From contig NZ_JOJM01000111.1 in the NCBI RefSeq assembly GCF_000720325.1, forward strand, positions 1-12,819: 12,819 nt of DNA, in the 5' to 3' direction. This stretch comes from Streptomyces sp. NRRL B-1347. GTDB taxonomy: Bacteria > Actinomycetota > Actinomycetes > Streptomycetales > Streptomycetaceae. How positions within the stretch are numbered: the stretch's first letter is position 1; each line of letters begins with the position of its first letter. This document shows, piece after piece, positions 1 to 7,582 of this stretch. The notes beneath the pieces are model-generated. The model made no database searches. It had not been told where the DNA came from and saw only the letters and a program-made list of their open reading frames with translations. A program made the position numbers and the translations under genes.

Positions 1-19
1 CAGCCCCGCCCCCGTCCCG

Positions 20-44
20 CCCGCGCCGGGCCGCCCGGCGCGGG
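20..44 (-). terminator. Probable terminator hairpin behind the marR-type gene
   Basis: An 11-bp perfect inverted repeat (arms 20-30 and 34-44, CCCGCGCCGGG with a 3-nt CCG loop) lies 33 bp past the stop of the minus-strand MarR gene. A wider, weaker pairing (CAGCCCCG at 1-8 with CGGGGCTG at 62-69) encloses it. There is no T-run, which is common for actinomycete terminators. The direction is assigned from the adjacent gene. Confidence 0.5.
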
Positions 45-77
45 CCGCCCGGGGCCGGGGCCGGGGCTGTTCAGGGG

Positions 78-548
78 CTATTCGGGGGCCTCGAGGACGT
101 CGGCGGCCTGGGCGAGCAGCGCCGACAGCGCGTCCACCGCACCCGGCGGCAGCAGCGCCAGACGGCGCTCCTGCACGGCCGCGACCGCGTCCTGGATCCG
201 CGCGGTGATCAGCAGCCCCTCCTCGGTCAGCTGCGCCCAGGCGCTGCGCCCGTCGGCCAGGTCCGCCTCACGCACCACATAGCCCGACTCCGACATCCGG
301 CGCAGCACATTGCTGGTGCCGCCCGAGGAGAGCCGGCAGCGGGCCGCCAGCTCGGTGGGCTTGAGCCGCAGCCCGTCCGCCCCGCGCAGCGCGGCCAGCA
401 CGTCGTAGTCGGCGCGGGTCAGCCCGTACTGCGCCACCCTGCTGTTGGTGGTGGCATCCAGCGCGGCACACAGCCGCGCCGCGAGCTGCGCCAGCTCCAT
501 GGAGGGCACCTGCTGCCCGCCGCGCCGCCCGGCCGCTTCAGCCCTCAC
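78..548 (-). CDS. MarR-family winged-helix transcriptional regulator
   Basis: Predicted dimeric DNA-binding regulator of about 156 aa, the usual MarR size. From the GTG at 548 the protein has an N-terminal dimerisation helix (about residues 17-40), a helix-turn-helix with LKPTELAARCRLSSGG and recognition helix TSNVLRRMSESGYV (about 62-90), a basic wing with READLADGRSAW (about 94-105) and a C-terminal dimerisation helix. The DxxDGR wing is typical of MarR proteins. The start is uncertain: the GTG at 548 has GGAG about 10 nt upstream, while the ATG at 500 (140 aa) has no evident ribosome-binding site. The gene is divergent from galU, so it may control the shared 195-bp intergenic region, possibly in response to a phenolic or sugar-derived ligand. 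The ligand cannot be read from the sequence. Family assignment is secure; target and role in the cluster are inferred. Confidence 0.85.
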   Translation of the reverse strand: MRAEAAGRRGGQQVPSMELAQLAARLCAALDATTNSRVAQYGLTRADYDVLAALRGADGLRLKPTELAARCRLSSGGTSNVLRRMSESGYVVREADLADGRSAWAQLTEEGLLITARIQDAVAAVQERRLALLPPGAVDALSALLAQAADVLEAPE

Positions 549-743
549 GTCGTACCCGCTCCCGCGCTCGGTGCCGGCCGCCCCGCCCGCCGCGGCCGCC
601 GTCAAAAAACCATCCGGAGCAGCGCAGTCTAGACGGGCGGCGAGAACACCCACCACAACACCACCCCGCACAATTGCCGAAGTCGCCGCACCCCGCCACC
701 CATTGCTTCCACGCCGCCGCGGCACGCCCATAGCGTGAATCCC
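549..743. promoter_or_regulatory. Divergent marR/galU intergenic control region
   Basis: This 195-bp stretch separates two divergent genes and must hold both promoters. It is locally less GC-rich (an A-run near 604-610, TCTAGA near 629, CAATTG near 671). I see no convincing -35/-10 pair on either strand and no long palindrome that would clearly be a MarR operator. The call rests on gene arrangement alone. Confidence 0.45.
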
Positions 744-1658
<915 letters not shown>

Positions 1659-1691
1659 CCCCACCCCGGGCAGCCGGGCCCCGGCCGCACA

Positions 1692-1708
1692 CCGGGGGCT
1701 GCCCCCGG
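1692..1708 (+). terminator. GC-rich hairpin after galU
   Basis: Perfect 8-bp arms CCGGGGGC and GCCCCCGG flank one T, 33 bp past the galU stop. This is consistent with a compact actinomycete terminator. It touches the first bases of the following palindrome, so the two structures would compete if both formed in RNA. Confidence 0.45.
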
Positions 1709-1753
1709 CGGGGGTGTGCAACCGCGGACTTTCCCCGGTTGCACACCCCCGCC
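1707..1753. promoter_or_regulatory. StrR-type operator: perfect palindrome with an 11-bp spacer
   Basis: Two perfect 18-bp arms (1707-1724 and 1736-1753) are separated by exactly 11 bp. The inner 9-bp half-sites are GTGCAACCG (1716-1724) and CGGTTGCAC (1736-1744). Published StrR sites have the form GTTCGACTG-N11-CAGTCAACC, so the half-site length, spacer and partial sequence agree. It lies about 205 bp upstream of the StrR-type regulator gene, which suggests autoregulation. It could also act as a galU terminator. The binding claim is inference from architecture. Confidence 0.65.
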
Positions 1754-1772
1754 CCGCCCGCACAGGGCGCCG

Positions 1773-1823
1773 CCGGCGGGCCCCGCGGACGACTTGCCCA
1801 GATCGCGCCGCGGGGCCCGCCGG
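1773..1823. repeat. 16-bp inverted repeat upstream of the StrR-type gene
   Basis: Perfect arms CCGGCGGGCCCCGCGG (1773-1788) and its reverse complement (1808-1823) flank a 19-nt spacer. The structure is a strong hairpin in RNA or a second dyad for protein binding. Its sequence does not resemble the GTGCAACCG half-site. Function is unknown: terminator read-through control or an operator are both possible. Confidence 0.5.
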
Positions 1824-1957
1824 GCACGGGAAAACCGAACGGCAGCTATGTACGGTCAGGGGGTGCTGGACGGGGCATCCCCCGGGCCAGCGGCGGGCCG
1901 CACCGCGCACACCGCCGACGCCGGTTCAGACCCCCTTGTGAAGGAGGTGCACCGAGC

Positions 1958-3223
1958 ATGGGCGCCACCCCCCTGGAAAACCCAGAAATCCCCCAAAACC
2001 CAGAACCGCCAGAAGACCCAGAAGACCCAGGAATTCCGGAAATCCCAGAAGGACCAGAAATCCCAGAACAACCAGAGCAACCAGAGCAATCAGAAGGGCC
2101 AGAAGGGCCGGAAGACCCGGGAAACCTGGGGAACTTGGGGAACTTGGGGAATGCGGGGATCCCGGAAGGCCCCGGCCCTGCGCTCCGGCCGCACCTGCCG
2201 CACCTGCCGGGCCCGCCCGGCGGCGGGGACGTTCCGGGCGCGGGGGCGGTCCTGGACGAGGCCGTGCACCAGGTGCCCATCGGCATCCTGCGGCCGGCCG
2301 ACTCACCGCGCATCGGGGAGAACCTCCAGCACGCGCGGACCCTGGGCGCCTGCGGCGCGGTGCTGCCGCCGATCCTGGTGCACCGCGAGACGATGCGGGT
2401 CATCGACGGCATGCACCGGCTGCGCGCGGCGCTGATGCAACAGCGCGAACTGGTGGAGGTCACCTACTTCGACGGCAGCACCGAGGACGCCTTCGTCGTC
2501 GCGGTGGAGACCAACATCGCCCACGGCATGCCGCTGACGCTGGCCGAACGCGCCGCGGCCGCCGCCCGCATCATCATCACGCACGCCACCTGGTCGGACC
2601 GGGCGATCGCCGCCGTCGCGGGCCTGGACCCCAAGACGGTCGCCGCCCTGCGCCGGCGCGGCCTGCCGCCAGGCGAGGCCCCCGCGGTCCGGGTGGGCCA
2701 GGACGGCAAGTTCCGCCCGGTGGACCCGGCGGCGGGGCGGCAGGCGGCCAGCCGGCTCATCAGCCAGGAGCCGCGGGCCTCGCTGCGGCACATCGCGCGC
2801 CGCGCCGGGGTCTCCCCGGGCACCGTGCGCGATGTCCGCGCCCGCCTGGAGCGCGGCGAGGACCCGCTGCCCCCGGCCCTGCGGGCGCCCGCCCCCCAGG
2901 ACCGGCCCGAGCCCGGCCCGGCGCCGGAGCGCCCGCCCGCCGCCGGGCGGGAGCGGGCCGGGGAGGAGGCCCGGGCGGCGGGCGGGCAGGGGCCGGGCCT
3001 GGAGCGGGTGTTCGCCAGCCTGTGCAAGGACCCCTCGCTGCGCCAGAGCGAGACGGGGCGGCTGCTGCTGCGCCTGCTGGAGATGCATCTGCCCGCCCAG
3101 TTCAGACGTGTCACCGCCGCCGTGCCCCCCTACCGGGCGGGCATGGTCGCGGCGGCTGCCGCCGAATGCGCCAGAGCCTGGCAGCACTTGGCCGACAGCC
3201 TCGAGCACAGCCACTCCGCCTAG
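1958..3223 (+). CDS. StrR-like ParB-fold pathway-specific activator with Pro-Glu repeat N-terminus
   Basis: Predicted cytosolic DNA-binding activator, 421 aa, longer than StrR itself (about 350 aa). ATG 1958 is supported by AAGGAGG about 10 nt upstream. Residues 8-70 are degenerate xPE/PEx triplets ending in an NLG repeat, with a Pro/Gly linker to about 95. Residues 103-190 form a ParB-type domain ([16 protein letters not shown], then [20 protein letters not shown]). Two helix-turn-helix units follow: [20 protein letters not shown] (212-231) and [19 protein letters not shown] (275-293). After a Pro/Ala/Gly linker, 345-415 is helical. ParB-fold proteins with this pattern (StrR, NovG and relatives) activate antibiotic clusters by binding palindromes, and one of that type lies just upstream. 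DNA partitioning is unlikely: there is no ParA neighbour and the architecture is StrR-like. Regulator identity is solid; targets are inferred from half-site distribution. Confidence 0.85.
   Translation: MGATPLENPEIPQNPEPPEDPEDPGIPEIPEGPEIPEQPEQPEQSEGPEGPEDPGNLGNLGNLGNAGIPEGPGPALRPHLPHLPGPPGGGDVPGAGAVLDEAVHQVPIGILRPADSPRIGENLQHARTLGACGAVLPPILVHRETMRVIDGMHRLRAALMQQRELVEVTYFDGSTEDAFVVAVETNIAHGMPLTLAERAAAAARIIITHATWSDRAIAAVAGLDPKTVAALRRRGLPPGEAPAVRVGQDGKFRPVDPAAGRQAASRLISQEPRASLRHIARRAGVSPGTVRDVRARLERGEDPLPPALRAPAPQDRPEPGPAPERPPAAGRERAGEEARAAGGQGPGLERVFASLCKDPSLRQSETGRLLLRLLEMHLPAQFRRVTAAVPPYRAGMVAAAAAECARAWQHLADSLEHSHSA
1981..2169 (+). repeat. In-frame 9-bp minisatellite (about 21 degenerate copies)
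   Basis: Reading in steps of nine from 1981 gives units such as CCCAGAAAT, CCCAGAACC, GCCAGAAGA, ACCAGAGCA (twice in a row) and CTTGGGGAA (twice in a row). The array is purine-rich and noticeably lower in GC than its surroundings. It encodes the xPE and NLG triplets of the StrR-type protein. A 9-bp unit keeps the reading frame, so copy number could vary between strains without frameshift. Confidence 0.85.
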
Positions 3224-3375
3224 CCGCAGCCGCCGGGGAAACCGCCCCCGCAGTCACCGCGGCCGCTTCCCGGTCCTTGCCCGGACGCGGGGGAGCGGGG
3301 GAGCGGAGTGCGGCGGCCGTTCGCGCCCTTCACGGGCCGCGGACCGTCCCCGGCGCCGCCGCAGGAGAAGAGACC

Positions 3376-3416
3376 GGCGGTGCGTCCGGAGTCTCCCCCG
3401 TCGCGGACGCACCGCC
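3376..3416. promoter_or_regulatory. 13-bp inverted repeat upstream of the sigma factor gene
   Basis: Perfect arms GGCGGTGCGTCCG (3376-3388) and CGGACGCACCGCC (3404-3416) flank 15 bp. Within the arms, GTGCGTCCG differs from the GTGCAACCG half-site upstream of the StrR-type gene at two of nine positions, but the spacer is 15 and not 11. It could be the terminator of the StrR-type gene (about 150 bp past its stop) or an operator for the sigma/MFS pair. Confidence 0.45.
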
Positions 3417-3429
3417 CCTTCACCACCGG

Positions 3430-3476
3430 CCAAGCCCCAGATCCCCAAGCCCCCAGACCTCCAAGCCCCCAGATCT
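3430..3476 (+). repeat. Three tandem CCAAGCCCC(C)AGA repeats
   Basis: Three near-identical units of about 15-16 bp (CCAAGCCCCAGATC, CCAAGCCCCCAGACCT, CCAAGCCCCCAGATCT) follow one another about 80 bp before the sigma factor start. The CCCAGA core recalls the 9-bp units inside the StrR-type gene. Function is unknown. Confidence 0.6.
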
Positions 3477-3555
3477 CTTCAGACGCCCAAGGCCCCGGAC
3501 GGACGTACCGGAGTCCCGCAGTCGCCCCTTGTTCCCGTACCGAAGGAAGCGCACC

Positions 3556-4293
3556 ATGGATCCGCAGCCCGCGTCCGCCGCGGCACGCAGCGGCACCAGC
3601 ACCCTCCCCGGCCCGAGCGGCCCCCCGCGGCCGCCGGGCCCTTGGTATGCGGTGCGGGCGGCGAAGGCGCCGCCCGCACCGGGCCCCGCCGCGCCGGGGC
3701 CGGAGACGGCCGAGCAGCGCACGGCCCGCTTCGAACGCGACGCGCTGGCCCACCGGGCCCGCCTGTACGCCTACGCGCTGCGGCTGACCCGCAACCGGGC
3801 CGATGCCGAGGACCTGGTGCAGGAGACGTACACCCGCGCCTACCGCGGCTTCCACCAGTTCCGCCCCGGCACGAGTCTGGGGGCCTGGCTGTCGCGCATC
3901 CTGACCAACGCCTTCCTCACCTCCTACCGGCGCCAGAAGAGCAGACCGCTGTTCGCGCCGGTGCCCGACATCGAGGACTGGCAGCAGGCGTGCGCCGCCT
4001 CCCACGCCTCCGCGGGGCTCGCCTCGGTGGAGGCCCAGGTCGTCGACCGCATCCCGGACGCGGCGATCAGCCAGGCGATGCGGTCGCTGCCCGCGGCGCT
4101 GCGGATCGTGGTCTACCTCGCCGACGTCGAGGGCCTGCGCTACGAGGAGATCGCCGCGGCCGTCGGCATCCCGTCCGGCACGGTCAACTCCCGGCTGCAC
4201 CGCGGCCGCAGACGGCTGCGGGCCCTGCTCGAGGACCATCCGGGACGCGGTGTGCGCGCCCACACCTGGCACCACCACAACAAGGAGAGTTAG
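3556..4293 (+). CDS. SigR-like ECF RNA polymerase sigma factor
   Basis: Predicted alternative sigma factor, 245 aa. Residues 1-55 are a Pro/Ala-rich extension without obvious fold. Region 2 spans about 57-128 ([19 protein letters not shown], then [31 protein letters not shown] and SYRRQK). Region 4 spans about 167-226 ([60 protein letters not shown]). These match the SigR (oxidative/thiol stress) type of actinobacterial sigma factor closely. SigR is normally followed by its zinc anti-sigma factor RsrA, and none is present here. The C-terminal tail is His-rich ([10 protein letters not shown]). ATG 3556 has GAAGGAAG at good spacing; longer in-frame readings run upstream through low-complexity sequence and are not credible. 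The stop abuts the MFS start, so the two are probably co-translated. Its regulon is not visible. Confidence 0.88.
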   Translation: MDPQPASAAARSGTSTLPGPSGPPRPPGPWYAVRAAKAPPAPGPAAPGPETAEQRTARFERDALAHRARLYAYALRLTRNRADAEDLVQETYTRAYRGFHQFRPGTSLGAWLSRILTNAFLTSYRRQKSRPLFAPVPDIEDWQQACAASHASAGLASVEAQVVDRIPDAAISQAMRSLPAALRIVVYLADVEGLRYEEIAAAVGIPSGTVNSRLHRGRRRLRALLEDHPGRGVRAHTWHHHNKES

Positions 4294-5547
4294 ATGCCCA
4301 TCGCCCTTCTGGCGCTGGCTTTAGGCGCCTTCGGCATCGGCACCACGGAGTTCGTGATCGTGGGCCTGCTGGAGGAGGTCGCCGACGATCTCAGCGTCTC
4401 GATCCCTTCCGCCGGTCTGCTGGTGACCGGCTACGCGCTCGGCGTGGTCGTCGGGGCCCCGCTGATGACCGCCGCCGGGAACCGGCTGCCGCGCAAGACC
4501 ATGCTGGCCGTGCTGATGGCCGTCTTCATCCTCGGCAACCTGCTGTGCGCGGTCGCCGGCAGCTACGCCCTGCTGATGACGGGCCGTCTGGTGGCGGCCC
4601 TGACGCACGGCGCGTTCTTCGGCATCGGCTCGGTGGTCGCCGCCAACCTGGTGGCGCCCGAACGCAAGGCCCGCGCCATCTCGCTGATGTTCATCGGGCT
4701 GACCGTGGCCAACGTCCTGGGGGTGCCGATGGGCACCTTCCTGGGCCAGCACTTCGGCTGGCGCTCCACCTTCTGGGTGGTCACCGGGCTCGGCGTGCTG
4801 GGCCTGCTGGGCATCCTGGCCCTGGTGCCGCCCCAGCCGCGGGAGGACTCCGGCGGGCTGCGCAGCGAGATCGCCGTCTTCCGCCGCGGCCAGGTGTGGC
4901 TGGCCCTTGCGGTGACCGCCCTGGGCTTCGGCGCGGTCTTCGCCTCCTTCACCTACATCGCCCCGATGATGACCAAGGTCGCCGGGTTCTCCGACGGCGC
5001 GGTCAGCTGGCTGCTTGTCATCTTCGGCGTCGGCCTATGCCTGGGCAACGTCGTCGGCGGCCGCCTCGCCGACCGCGCGCTGATGCGCACCCTGTCGGTG
5101 TCGCTCGCCGCGCTCAGCGTCGTCCTGGTGATCTTCGTGTTCACCGCGCACGCGCAGGTGCCCGCGGCCATCACCCTGGGCCTGTTCGGCGCCGCCGGTT
5201 TCGCCACCGTGCCCGCGCTGCAGATGCGGGTGCTGCAGAAGGCCGACGGCGCCCCGGCGCTCGCCTCGGCGGCCAACATCGCCGCGTTCAACCTGGGCAA
5301 CGCCATCGGCGCCTGGCTGGGCGGCTTCGCCATCGACCACGACCTGGGGTACACCGCGCCGAACTGGATCGGCGCGGTCCTGGCCGCCGGCGCCCTGGCG
5401 GTGGCGGTGTACTCGGTGCGCCTGGACCGCCGCGACCGCCGCACACCCCACGACCAGGACCAGGACCGGGGCCGCGGGGGCGCGGCCGGGCCCGGCGGGC
5501 CGCAGCCGCAGGACGTGAGCGCCCCGGCCGCCCAGGCCCCCGCCTGA
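4294..5547 (+). CDS. MFS transporter, DHA1 drug-efflux type
   Basis: Inner-membrane proton-coupled exporter, 417 aa. The start (LALGAFGIGTTEFVIVGLLE) is typical of AraJ/Cml-like DHA1 transporters. About twelve hydrophobic segments can be read. Conserved loops include GAPLMTAAGNRLPRKTML between helices 2 and 3 (variant motif A), GRLVAALTHGAFFGIGSVVA, and GVPMGTFLGQHFGWRSTFW (antiporter motif region). The last 35 or so residues form a polar Asp/Gly/Pro-rich cytosolic tail. ATG 4294 follows the sigma factor stop directly, and its ribosome-binding site AAGGAGAG (4282-4289) lies inside the sigma gene, pointing to translational coupling. Within a biosynthetic cluster the likely role is product export and self-protection. 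The substrate is inferred, not seen; sugar efflux is also possible. Confidence 0.88.
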   Translation: MPIALLALALGAFGIGTTEFVIVGLLEEVADDLSVSIPSAGLLVTGYALGVVVGAPLMTAAGNRLPRKTMLAVLMAVFILGNLLCAVAGSYALLMTGRLVAALTHGAFFGIGSVVAANLVAPERKARAISLMFIGLTVANVLGVPMGTFLGQHFGWRSTFWVVTGLGVLGLLGILALVPPQPREDSGGLRSEIAVFRRGQVWLALAVTALGFGAVFASFTYIAPMMTKVAGFSDGAVSWLLVIFGVGLCLGNVVGGRLADRALMRTLSVSLAALSVVLVIFVFTAHAQVPAAITLGLFGAAGFATVPALQMRVLQKADGAPALASAANIAAFNLGNAIGAWLGGFAIDHDLGYTAPNWIGAVLAAGALAVAVYSVRLDRRDRRTPHDQDQDRGRGGAAGPGGPQPQDVSAPAAQAPA

Positions 5548-5725
5548 CCCCCCGCCCCCTGCCCGTCTCCCTTCCCGTCCCCCTTCCTGTCCCTTCCGTG
5601 TTCCTTCCTGTGTTCCTTCGCAGGTGAAGTGTTCCGGCCCGGCAGCCGCCGGGCCGGTCCGCTCCCGGGCCCCGCCCGCTGGGCACCGGCCCGTGACGAG
5701 CTCTCGAAAGACGAGGTAGCTGACG
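5548..5725 (+). other. MFS-to-oxidase intergenic region with pyrimidine tract and hairpin
   Basis: A C/T-rich tract with iterated CTTCC/GTTCC elements runs from about 5565 to 5620. It is followed by a hairpin with 9-bp arms CCGGCCCGG (5634-5642) and CCGGGCCGG (5649-5657) around a 6-nt loop, a candidate attenuator or terminator. The ribosome-binding site of the oxidase gene (GAGG, 5713-5716) closes the region. No promoter is certain. Confidence 0.5.
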
Positions 5726-7408
5726 ATGAACGATGTCGATCGCCGCACGCTCATAGGGCGCGGCGCCGCGGTCGCGGGGGCCGCGGTCGCCGCCACCGCC
5801 GTGGCCCCCGCGCTGCTGGCCGCCCCGGCCGCCGCGGCCGGGGCCGCGCGCACCCCGCGGGCGGCCGGGGCGACCATACGCCCCGACGACGCCCGCTACC
5901 CGCTGCTGACCACCGGCAACAACCAGCGGTTCGTGGCCAGACCCGACTACATCAAGCTGATCACCTCGGCCGCGGACGCCGAGGCGGCCCTGCAGCAGGC
6001 CTTCAAGGACAACAAGCGGATCTCGGTGCGCAGCGGCGGCCACTGCTTCGCCGACTTCGCCGCCCACCCCGGCACCGAAGTCATCCTGGACTTCTCCCAG
6101 ATGACGGCCGTCGGCTACGACGAGCGGATGCGGGCCTTCACCGTCGAGCCCGGCGCCCGCCTGCTCAACGTCTACGAAACCCTCTACAAGGGCTGGGGCG
6201 TGGCCGTGCCCGGCGGCATCTGCTACAGCGTCGGCGCCGGCGGGCACGTCAGCGGCGGCGGCTACGGCCTGCTCTCGCGCGCCCACGGCCTGGTCTCCGA
6301 CCACCTGTACGCGGTCGAGGTCGTCGTCATCGACGCCAAGGGCAAGGCCCGCACCCTGGTGGCCACCCGCGAGCAGGACGACCCCCACCGGGAGCTGTGG
6401 TGGGCCCACACCGGGGGCGGCGGCGGCAACTTCGGCCTCATCACCCGCTACTTCTTCCGCTCTCCGGACGCGCGCGGCACCGAGCCCGCCGACCAGCTGC
6501 TCAAGCCGCCCTCCACCGTCCTGGTCAGCGCGGTCGACCTGCCCTGGGAGCAGCTGAACGAGACCCGCTTCACGCGGCTGCTGAAGAACTGGGGCGCCTG
6601 GCACGAGGAGCACAGCGCCCCCGCCTCCCCCTACCGCCACTTGAGCAGCCTGTTCAACGTCAGCGCCAAGGCGCACGGCAGCCTGGGCATGTTCACCCAG
6701 GTCGACGCCACCGTCGAGGGCGCCGAAGGCCTCCTGGACAACTTCCTGGGCGCGGTCCTGGCGGGCACCGGCCTCAGCCCCAGGTCGCTGGCCCGGGGCA
6801 ACGGCGAACTGCCCGCCATGCCCGGCCTGCACACCCCGCGGCGCATGCCCTGGCTGCAGGCCACCCGCCTGGTCGGCACCGACAACCCCACCATCACCAA
6901 CCCCACCTCGCGCGGCGCCCACAAGTCCGGCTACATGCGCAAGAACTTCACCGACCACCAGGTCGCCGCCCTCTACAAGCACATGACCCGCGCCGACTTC
7001 CACAACCCCGACACCATGCTGGTGCTGTTCTCCTTCGGCGGCCAGGTCAACGCCCTGGCCCCGGACGCCACCGCCAACGCCCAGCGCAGCTCCGCGTTCA
7101 AGATGTGCTTCCAGACCTTCTGGTCCGACCCCAAGGACGACGACTTCTACCTGGGCTGGGCGCGCGGCCTGTACGAGGACTTCTTCGCCCGCACCGGGGG
7201 AGTGCCCGTCCTGGACGAGCGCACCGACGGCTGCTACATCAACTACCCCGACCGGGACGTGGCCGACCCTGAGCGCAACACCTCCGGCGTGCCCTGGCAG
7301 CGGCTCTACTACAAGGACAACTACCCGCGGCTGCAGCAGGTCAAGAAGCGCTACGACCCCACCGACTTCTTCCGCCACTCCCTGTCGGTCCAACTGCCCC
7401 GCCGCTAG
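5726..7408 (+). CDS. Tat-exported FAD-linked oxidase, berberine-bridge (BBE) type
   Basis: Predicted secreted flavoprotein oxidase, 560 aa, using O2 to oxidise an alcohol or sugar-like substrate. Residues 1-40 look like a twin-arginine signal: DRRTLIG, then an Ala/Val-rich hydrophobic run and AAPAAAAGA as a cleavage region. The PCMH-type FAD domain spans about 70-245: RISVRSGGHCFADF carries the likely 8-alpha-linked His106, and VPGGICYSVGAGGHVSGGGYG carries Cys166 for a second covalent FAD bond, so bicovalent attachment is expected. GGGGGNFGLIT closes the FAD domain. The C-terminal BBE segment (YINYPD, then WQRLYYKDNYPRLQQVKKRY and DPTDFFRHS) is intact. Relatives include sugar oxidases and late tailoring oxidases of antibiotics such as aclacinomycin. 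ATG 5726 follows GAGG at 9-nt spacing. Placement after an exporter suggests oxidation of the exported product outside the membrane, which is inference. Confidence 0.88.
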   Translation: MNDVDRRTLIGRGAAVAGAAVAATAVAPALLAAPAAAAGAARTPRAAGATIRPDDARYPLLTTGNNQRFVARPDYIKLITSAADAEAALQQAFKDNKRISVRSGGHCFADFAAHPGTEVILDFSQMTAVGYDERMRAFTVEPGARLLNVYETLYKGWGVAVPGGICYSVGAGGHVSGGGYGLLSRAHGLVSDHLYAVEVVVIDAKGKARTLVATREQDDPHRELWWAHTGGGGGNFGLITRYFFRSPDARGTEPADQLLKPPSTVLVSAVDLPWEQLNETRFTRLLKNWGAWHEEHSAPASPYRHLSSLFNVSAKAHGSLGMFTQVDATVEGAEGLLDNFLGAVLAGTGLSPRSLARGNGELPAMPGLHTPRRMPWLQATRLVGTDNPTITNPTSRGAHKSGYMRKNFTDHQVAALYKHMTRADFHNPDTMLVLFSFGGQVNALAPDATANAQRSSAFKMCFQTFWSDPKDDDFYLGWARGLYEDFFARTGGVPVLDERTDGCYINYPDRDVADPERNTSGVPWQRLYYKDNYPRLQQVKKRYDPTDFFRHSLSVQLPRR

Positions 7409-7426
7409 CCGCTAGCCGCTAGCCGC
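7401..7426 (+). repeat. Tandem 7-bp repeat GCCGCTA across the oxidase stop codon
   Basis: GCCGCTA occurs three times in a row and is followed by GCCGC. Because the unit is 7 bp, TAG falls at 7406, 7413 and 7420, one in each forward frame. It was probably formed by replication slippage. Confidence 0.8.
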
Positions 7427-7471
7427 CCGCGCCCCGCACCCACGCCCCGCCCCTGCCCACGCCCCCGCCCC

Positions 7472-7489
7472 GCCCCCGGCGGCGGGGGC
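7472..7489 (+). terminator. GC-rich hairpin after the oxidase gene
   Basis: Arms GCCCCCG (7472-7478) and CGGGGGC (7483-7489) with a 4-nt GCGG loop lie about 65 bp past the stop of the oxidase gene. A second dyad with 11-bp arms GCCGGGCGCGC (7496-7506 and 7527-7537) follows before the next gene. Either could terminate transcription, leaving the phosphohexomutase gene possibly on its own transcript. Confidence 0.45.
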
Positions 7490-7582
7490 CCGTCTGCCGG
7501 GCGCGCAGCCGCACCCTTCGCGGACCGCGCGCCCGGCTTCCTGCTGCACATCCCGCTCCGCCCCCCGAACCGGAGGCCCCCC

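Larger units (their letters stand above)
1659..1957. other. galU-to-regulator intergenic region rich in inverted repeats
   Basis: This 299-bp gene-free stretch holds three successive dyads: a compact hairpin at 1692-1708, the 18-bp-arm StrR-type palindrome at 1707-1753 and a 16-bp-arm dyad at 1773-1823. The sequence from 1824 to 1957 is less GC-rich and ends in a strong ribosome-binding site (AAGGAGG at 1941-1947) for the regulator gene. A GGGAAAA element at 1828-1834 faintly resembles an ECF-sigma -35, but no matching -10 is clear. No credible ORF was found. Confidence 0.7.
3224..3555. other. Regulator-to-sigma intergenic region with dyad and tandem repeats
   Basis: This 332-bp stretch has no credible gene. 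It contains a 13-bp-arm dyad (3376-3416), three tandem CCAAGCCCC(C)AGA copies (3430-3476) and the sigma-factor ribosome-binding site GAAGGAAG at 3542-3549. The promoter for the sigma/MFS pair is probably here, but I could not place a -35/-10 pair confidently. Confidence 0.6.

Noticed and set aside
1828..1860. Possible SigR-type promoter (GGGAAAA with downstream GT-rich sequence) before the StrR-type gene
   Set aside because: The -35-like part is only partial (GGGAAA rather than GGGAAT) and no GTT lies at the proper spacing.
1958..3223. Plasmid or chromosome partitioning ParB
   Set aside because: The ParB-type domain is followed by two HTH units and a StrR-like C-terminus, no ParA gene or parS-like site is nearby, and the context is biosynthetic.
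2832..5627. A 931-codon plus-strand open frame spanning regulator, sigma factor and MFS genes
   Set aside because: It is the out-of-frame shadow of three recognisable genes and shows no domain of its own, only Arg/Pro/Gly-rich low complexity.
5288..7393. A 701-codon minus-strand open frame opposite the oxidase gene
   Set aside because: Antisense shadow of a well-supported FAD oxidase. The Val/Gly/Asp-rich composition follows from the third-position GC bias of the real gene.
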